Positions 5,752 through 8,862 of a DNA stretch of 8,862 bases are shown in pieces (position 1 is the stretch's first letter; the number at the start of each line of letters is the position of its first letter). The DNA lies in assembly GCA_938008575.1 (NCBI GenBank), contig CALLKB010000274.1:1-8862 (forward strand), in the 5' to 3' direction. Under the pieces are notes generated by a model. That model did not search any database. It was not told the DNA's origin and worked only from the letters and a program-made list of their open reading frames with translations. A program made the position numbers and the translations under genes. The DNA comes from an uncultured Cytophagaceae bacterium. Lineage in GTDB: Bacteria > Bacteroidota > Bacteroidia > Cytophagales > Spirosomataceae.

Positions 5752-7725
5752 TTATTCTGTCAGGGCTCTTGATGCCTTAGCCTTCGCTTTTTGGCCTAAT
5801 TGCTCAGCTATTTTTTGTGCAATTCCGACCGAATCAATCCCACAAAGTGCATATAATTCACTTTGTTCGCCATGTTCCACAATGTGGTCTGGGATTCCCA
5901 AACGAATCATGTTGGCCTGATATTGATGATCAACCATGAATTCCGCAATGGCAGAACCGAATCCGCCAACGATCGAGGCGTCTTCTACTGTTAGGATGGT
6001 ATTAAATTTAGCGAAGATTTCATGTAAAAGCTTTTCATCTAGCGGTTTTGCGAAGCGCATGTCATATAAAGCTGCTTGAATTCCTTGACTTGTTAATAAT
6101 TCAACTGCCTTGATCGCTTCGTTCCCGATATGTCCTAAACTTAAAATGGCCACATCTTTCCCGCTGTTGATTTGAAGGCCTGTCCCAATTTCAATTTCTT
6201 CAAAATTTGTACGCCAAGCGGGCATGACCCCTTGACCTCTTGGATATCGAATGCTAATCGCTTCACCGCGTTCTTTGAATGTATCCAAAGACGCTGTATA
6301 CATGATGTTTCTTAATTCTTGCTCGTTACGTGGAGCTGCCACAATCATATTGGGAACGCAACGCATCATTGCAATGTCCAAATTTCCATGGTGCGTAGGA
6401 CCGTCTGCTCCCGCCAAACCCGCACGGTCTAGGCAGAAAATCACCGGTAACTTTTGCAAACACACATCATGTACAACTTGGTCGTAGCCCCTTTGCATAA
6501 AGGAACTGTATATATTACAGAAAACGGTCAATCCTTGCGTAGCTAATCCCGCCGAAAATGTAACGGCATGTTGTTCCGCAATTCCCACATCAAATGCACG
6601 GTCCGGCATCGCCGCCATCATGATATTTAACGAGGAGCCCGATGGCATCGCAGGGGTAATTCCCATGATTTTGGGGTTCTTTTCTGCGAGCTCAACTAAT
6701 GTGTGTCCAAAAACCTCCTGGTATTTAGGTGCTTGTGGATTGTCGTAGGTCTTTTTTTCGATTTCCCCCGTTAGCTTATCGAATTTACCTGGCGCATGCC
6801 AAAGTGTTTGATCTTTTTCGGCCAACGAATATCCTTTGCCCTTGGTTGTGACGCAATGCAAAATTTTAGGGCCGGGAATATCTTTTAAATCACGCAAAAC
6901 AGTGGCTAGGTATTCCACATCATGTCCATCAATCGGGCCAAAATAGCGTAAATTGAAGGACTCAAATAAATTGCTTTGCTTCAACAAAGTGGCTTTTAGA
7001 CCATTCTCGATTTTGGAGACAATTTCTTGTGCCGACTTCCCAAAGCGGGACATCTTTCCTAGTAGGTTCCAAACATCATCCTTCACCTTGTTGTAAGTAT
7101 GGGATGTCGTGATGTCGGTTAAATATTCTTTCAAAGCACCTACATTGGGGTCAATCGCCATGCAATTATCATTCAAAATGATAATCATGTTGTTTGGGAT
7201 ATCTCCCGCATGATTCATGGCTTCGAAAGCCATGCCCGCGGTCATGGAGCCATCGCCTATGACCGCAATGTGCTGACGATCAAATTCTTTTTTATAACGT
7301 GATGCAACAGCCATCCCTAAAGCAGCTGAAATGGATGTGGATGAATGTCCTACACCAAATGCATCATATTCGCTTTCGGATCTTTTGGGGAATCCGCTGA
7401 TGCCGCCCAACAAACGATTCGTGTGAAAAACCTCCTGTCTACCAGTTAATATTTTATGTCCATAAGCCTGATGTCCTACATCCCAGACTAATTGGTCATA
7501 AGGTGTATTAAAAACATAATGTAAGGCTACGGTTAATTCGGTCACTCCAAGTGAAGCGCCAAAGTGTCCGCCATTGACCGAGACATGGTCGATGATGAAT
7601 TGACGCAATTCCTCGCAAACAGCTGGAAGCTGGTTGGCTTGTAACTTACGCAGATCGGCAGGTGCCTGAATCTTGCTTAGTAAGGGGCCGGCAGGGAATT
7701 GAGTTGACACAAATAATTTATTCAA
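5752..7725 (-). CDS. dxs: 1-deoxy-D-xylulose-5-phosphate synthase
   Basis: Thiamine-diphosphate enzyme that condenses pyruvate and glyceraldehyde 3-phosphate to DXP, the first and usually flux-controlling step of the MEP isoprenoid pathway; DXP also feeds thiamine and, in some bacteria, pyridoxal synthesis. Motifs in order are VNGGHFGASLGV, DVGHQAYGHKILTGR, the ThDP/Mg site GDGSMT from 157 with its downstream NDN, the catalytic Glu384 in GIAEQHAVTFSAGLA, DRAGLAGADGPTHHG and RYPRG. A C-terminal transketolase-type domain holds VEDASIVGGFGSAIAEF. The frame opens at TTG 7725 (657 residues). GTG 7710 would give 652 residues and a leader of more normal length behind the promoter element. No ATG is available near the expected N terminus. 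It lies 41 bases downstream of the rhomboid gene. Confidence 0.96.
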   Translation of the reverse strand: MNKLFVSTQFPAGPLLSKIQAPADLRKLQANQLPAVCEELRQFIIDHVSVNGGHFGASLGVTELTVALHYVFNTPYDQLVWDVGHQAYGHKILTGRQEVFHTNRLLGGISGFPKRSESEYDAFGVGHSSTSISAALGMAVASRYKKEFDRQHIAVIGDGSMTAGMAFEAMNHAGDIPNNMIIILNDNCMAIDPNVGALKEYLTDITTSHTYNKVKDDVWNLLGKMSRFGKSAQEIVSKIENGLKATLLKQSNLFESFNLRYFGPIDGHDVEYLATVLRDLKDIPGPKILHCVTTKGKGYSLAEKDQTLWHAPGKFDKLTGEIEKKTYDNPQAPKYQEVFGHTLVELAEKNPKIMGITPAMPSGSSLNIMMAAMPDRAFDVGIAEQHAVTFSAGLATQGLTVFCNIYSSFMQRGYDQVVHDVCLQKLPVIFCLDRAGLAGADGPTHHGNLDIAMMRCVPNMIVAAPRNEQELRNIMYTASLDTFKERGEAISIRYPRGQGVMPAWRTNFEEIEIGTGLQINSGKDVAILSLGHIGNEAIKAVELLTSQGIQAALYDMRFAKPLDEKLLHEIFAKFNTILTVEDASIVGGFGSAIAEFMVDHQYQANMIRLGIPDHIVEHGEQSELYALCGIDSVGIAQKIAEQLGQKAKAKASRALTE

Positions 7726-7742
7726 GTGAAAGAAAAACTCTA

Positions 7743-7750
7743 CAAAGGTA
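7743..7750 (-). promoter_or_regulatory. Bacteroidota -7 promoter element for dxs (TACCTTTG)
   Basis: The same octamer as before typA, TACCTTTG, sits in the 41-base gap between the rhomboid gene and dxs. It ends 17 bases before TTG 7725 and 32 bases before GTG 7710. A convincing -33 TTG is not seen at the normal spacing. Finding the octamer in both short gaps on the strand of the downstream gene supports a real promoter. Confidence 0.55.
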
Positions 7751-7766
7751 AAAATGTTTTTGACGC

Positions 7767-8621
7767 TTACTCATTTTTTTGACTTGCCTTGAACAATCTT
7801 CTTTTTTCGGTTTTGCTTAGGCTGTCGTAGCCCGACTTCGATATTTTGTCCAAAATCTGATTCAGTTCTTCTTCATCGATGTTTTCGGCTTGTTTTCTTG
7901 GCTTTTTTTCGCGCGTTAAGTCGGCATGAATGAATGGGCTATCTTTTTTTCTAAATCTTTCCCAACGAATCGGATGTTCGTGGAGATAACCCATGAAAAA
8001 GCCTACAAGGGCGCCACCTAAATGGGCAATTTGACCTCCCGCATTTGTTCCCACCGTCTCCAAAAGCGACCAAATTAAATAAAAGCCCGCGATGTATTTG
8101 ATGCGAACGGGACCAATTAAAAGTAGATGGACCTCGAAATTCGGTCGGAGGGTGGCAGCAGCCAAAACAATAGCAAAAACCCCTCCTGAAGCACCCAATA
8201 AATAACTCCCATTTAGGCGCTCAAAAAAAGGAATGAAATTATAAGCCAACAAAAAAGCGATAGCCCCCATGATGCCACCCAAGAAAAAGGTTTGCACACT
8301 TTTATTATTCCCGATGACCTCTTGTAGAATTTTCCCGAACCAATAAAGGAACATCATGTTGAAGGCCAAATGGAAAATTTCAACATGCACAAAAAAGTAA
8401 CTGATGAACCTCCAAGGATGTAATAGGTTTGATTGGAAGTTGGCTGATAGTGTCAATTGCTCCAAAAGCAACTCATAAACATACGCTTTGTCGCTGATAA
8501 TCATCACAATGCGGAACAACATCAATACAAGAAATACCAAACAATTTACCGCAATGATTTTCAATAATCCTTCACCGGGTTGCTGCAATATGCGCGTTAA
8601 ATCATTCCAAAATCCGCGCAT
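7767..8621 (-). CDS. Rhomboid-family intramembrane serine protease with C-terminal DUF6576-like module
   Basis: Inner-membrane protease of the rhomboid (S54) family, which cuts membrane-spanning helices of substrate proteins. The dyad is present: Ser145 in GASGGVFAIV (143-152) and His200 in AHLGGALVGFFMG. His79 and His84xxxAsn88 in the HVEIFHLAFNMMFLYWFG segment form the oxyanion-side motif. About six membrane helices are spread over 22-213, with the first at 22-42. After the membrane core comes a basic linker (214-245) and an acidic-to-basic helical tail, DEEELNQILDKISKSGYDSL to about 280. It resembles the DUF6576 module that I associate with Bacteroidota rhomboids. The 284-residue protein starts at ATG 8621, one base after the stop of the preceding rhomboid gene. 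Natural substrates cannot be read from the sequence. Confidence 0.92.
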   Translation of the reverse strand: MRGFWNDLTRILQQPGEGLLKIIAVNCLVFLVLMLFRIVMIISDKAYVYELLLEQLTLSANFQSNLLHPWRFISYFFVHVEIFHLAFNMMFLYWFGKILQEVIGNNKSVQTFFLGGIMGAIAFLLAYNFIPFFERLNGSYLLGASGGVFAIVLAAATLRPNFEVHLLLIGPVRIKYIAGFYLIWSLLETVGTNAGGQIAHLGGALVGFFMGYLHEHPIRWERFRKKDSPFIHADLTREKKPRKQAENIDEEELNQILDKISKSGYDSLSKTEKRRLFKASQKNE

Positions 8622-8622
8622 A

Positions 8623-8862
8623 TCAATAGAAATGATTGCGTTTGGTCTTCCAAACCATCAATAGGATGACAGCAAAAATCATCCCGCCAATGTGCGCGAA
8701 GTGAGCTACATTATCCCCTTGATATTGTTGAATCCCTTGATACAGTTCATAAAGACCATAAAAACTTACAAAGTATTTTGCCTTGATGGGAATAGGGAAG
8801 GGGAAAAGGAACATTTCCGAATTAGGGAACAAATAGCCGAAGGCCATTAAAATGCCAAAAAT
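8623..8862 (-). CDS. Second rhomboid-family intramembrane protease, C-terminal part (5' end outside window)
   Basis: This is the 3' end of another rhomboid protease gene; the frame stays open to the window edge, giving 79 visible residues. The first residues, IFGILMAFGYLFPN, match the helix directly after the catalytic GxSG, so the active-site Ser should lie just beyond base 8862. The histidine partner is visible in AHFAHIGGMIFA (His57 of the visible part). PFPIPIKAKYFV is the usual loop and helix start between the two catalytic helices. The ATG at 8845-8847 is an internal Met, not the start. The protein ends soon after the last membrane helix with a short basic tail and lacks the soluble module of its neighbour. 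Its TGA is one base from the next gene's ATG, so the two are probably translated together. Confidence 0.88.
   Translation of the reverse strand: MFGILMAFGYLFPNSEMFLFPFPIPIKAKYFVSFYGLYELYQGIQQYQGDNVAHFAHIGGMIFAVILLMVWKTKRNHFY

Noticed and set aside
6251..6487. Plus-strand frame inside dxs, and similar ones inside typA and nadD
   Set aside because: All are shadows of strongly conserved genes with no domain or start signal of their own.
8845..8847. ATG as the start of a small 74-residue protein
   Set aside because: The open frame continues upstream with rhomboid residues (IFGIL) and the visible part lacks the first half of the fold.

Overview
The window looks like chromosomal DNA of a member of the Bacteroidota, most likely a Cytophagales-type bacterium; this placement is inference. 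Three things support it. Copies of the Bacteroidota -7 promoter element TAnnTTTG (as TACCTTTG) precede two of the minus-strand genes. There is almost no Shine-Dalgarno sequence before any start. The protein variants (Dxs with GHQAYGHKILTGR, a ComEC without a metallo-beta-lactamase tail, a rhomboid pair with a short C-terminal helical module) are ones I associate with that phylum. No RNA gene, mobile element, CRISPR array or long non-coding stretch is visible; the longest gap between genes is 115 bases.

Plus strand, 1-3794: the 3' part of an ECF sigma factor gene, then a small cysteine-rich anti-sigma factor, then gmk (guanylate kinase), nadD (nicotinate mononucleotide adenylyltransferase) and comEC (DNA uptake channel). 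From the anti-sigma gene on, spacing is tight: 20 bases to gmk, 1 base from gmk to nadD and 17 bases from nadD to comEC. This suggests one transcript. The sigma/anti-sigma pair resembles the SigR/RsrA thiol-stress switch in sequence layout, but the anti-sigma protein has Asn where the zinc-binding His is expected and ends in a short hydrophobic tail.

Minus strand, 8862-3828, read right to left: the 3' end of one rhomboid protease gene, a second complete rhomboid gene one base downstream, dxs (first enzyme of the MEP isoprenoid pathway), and typA/bipA (ribosome-associated GTPase). dxs and typA each have their own TACCTTTG element. The typA leader carries a hairpin close to its predicted 5' end. 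comEC and typA converge on one strong hairpin at 3798-3821, whose U-tract faces typA.

Most of the window is ordinary housekeeping sequence. The points most worth a second look are the altered zinc motif of the anti-sigma factor, the missing nuclease-like domain of ComEC, the typA leader hairpin and the unusual start codons (TTG for gmk, GTG for comEC, TTG or GTG for dxs).
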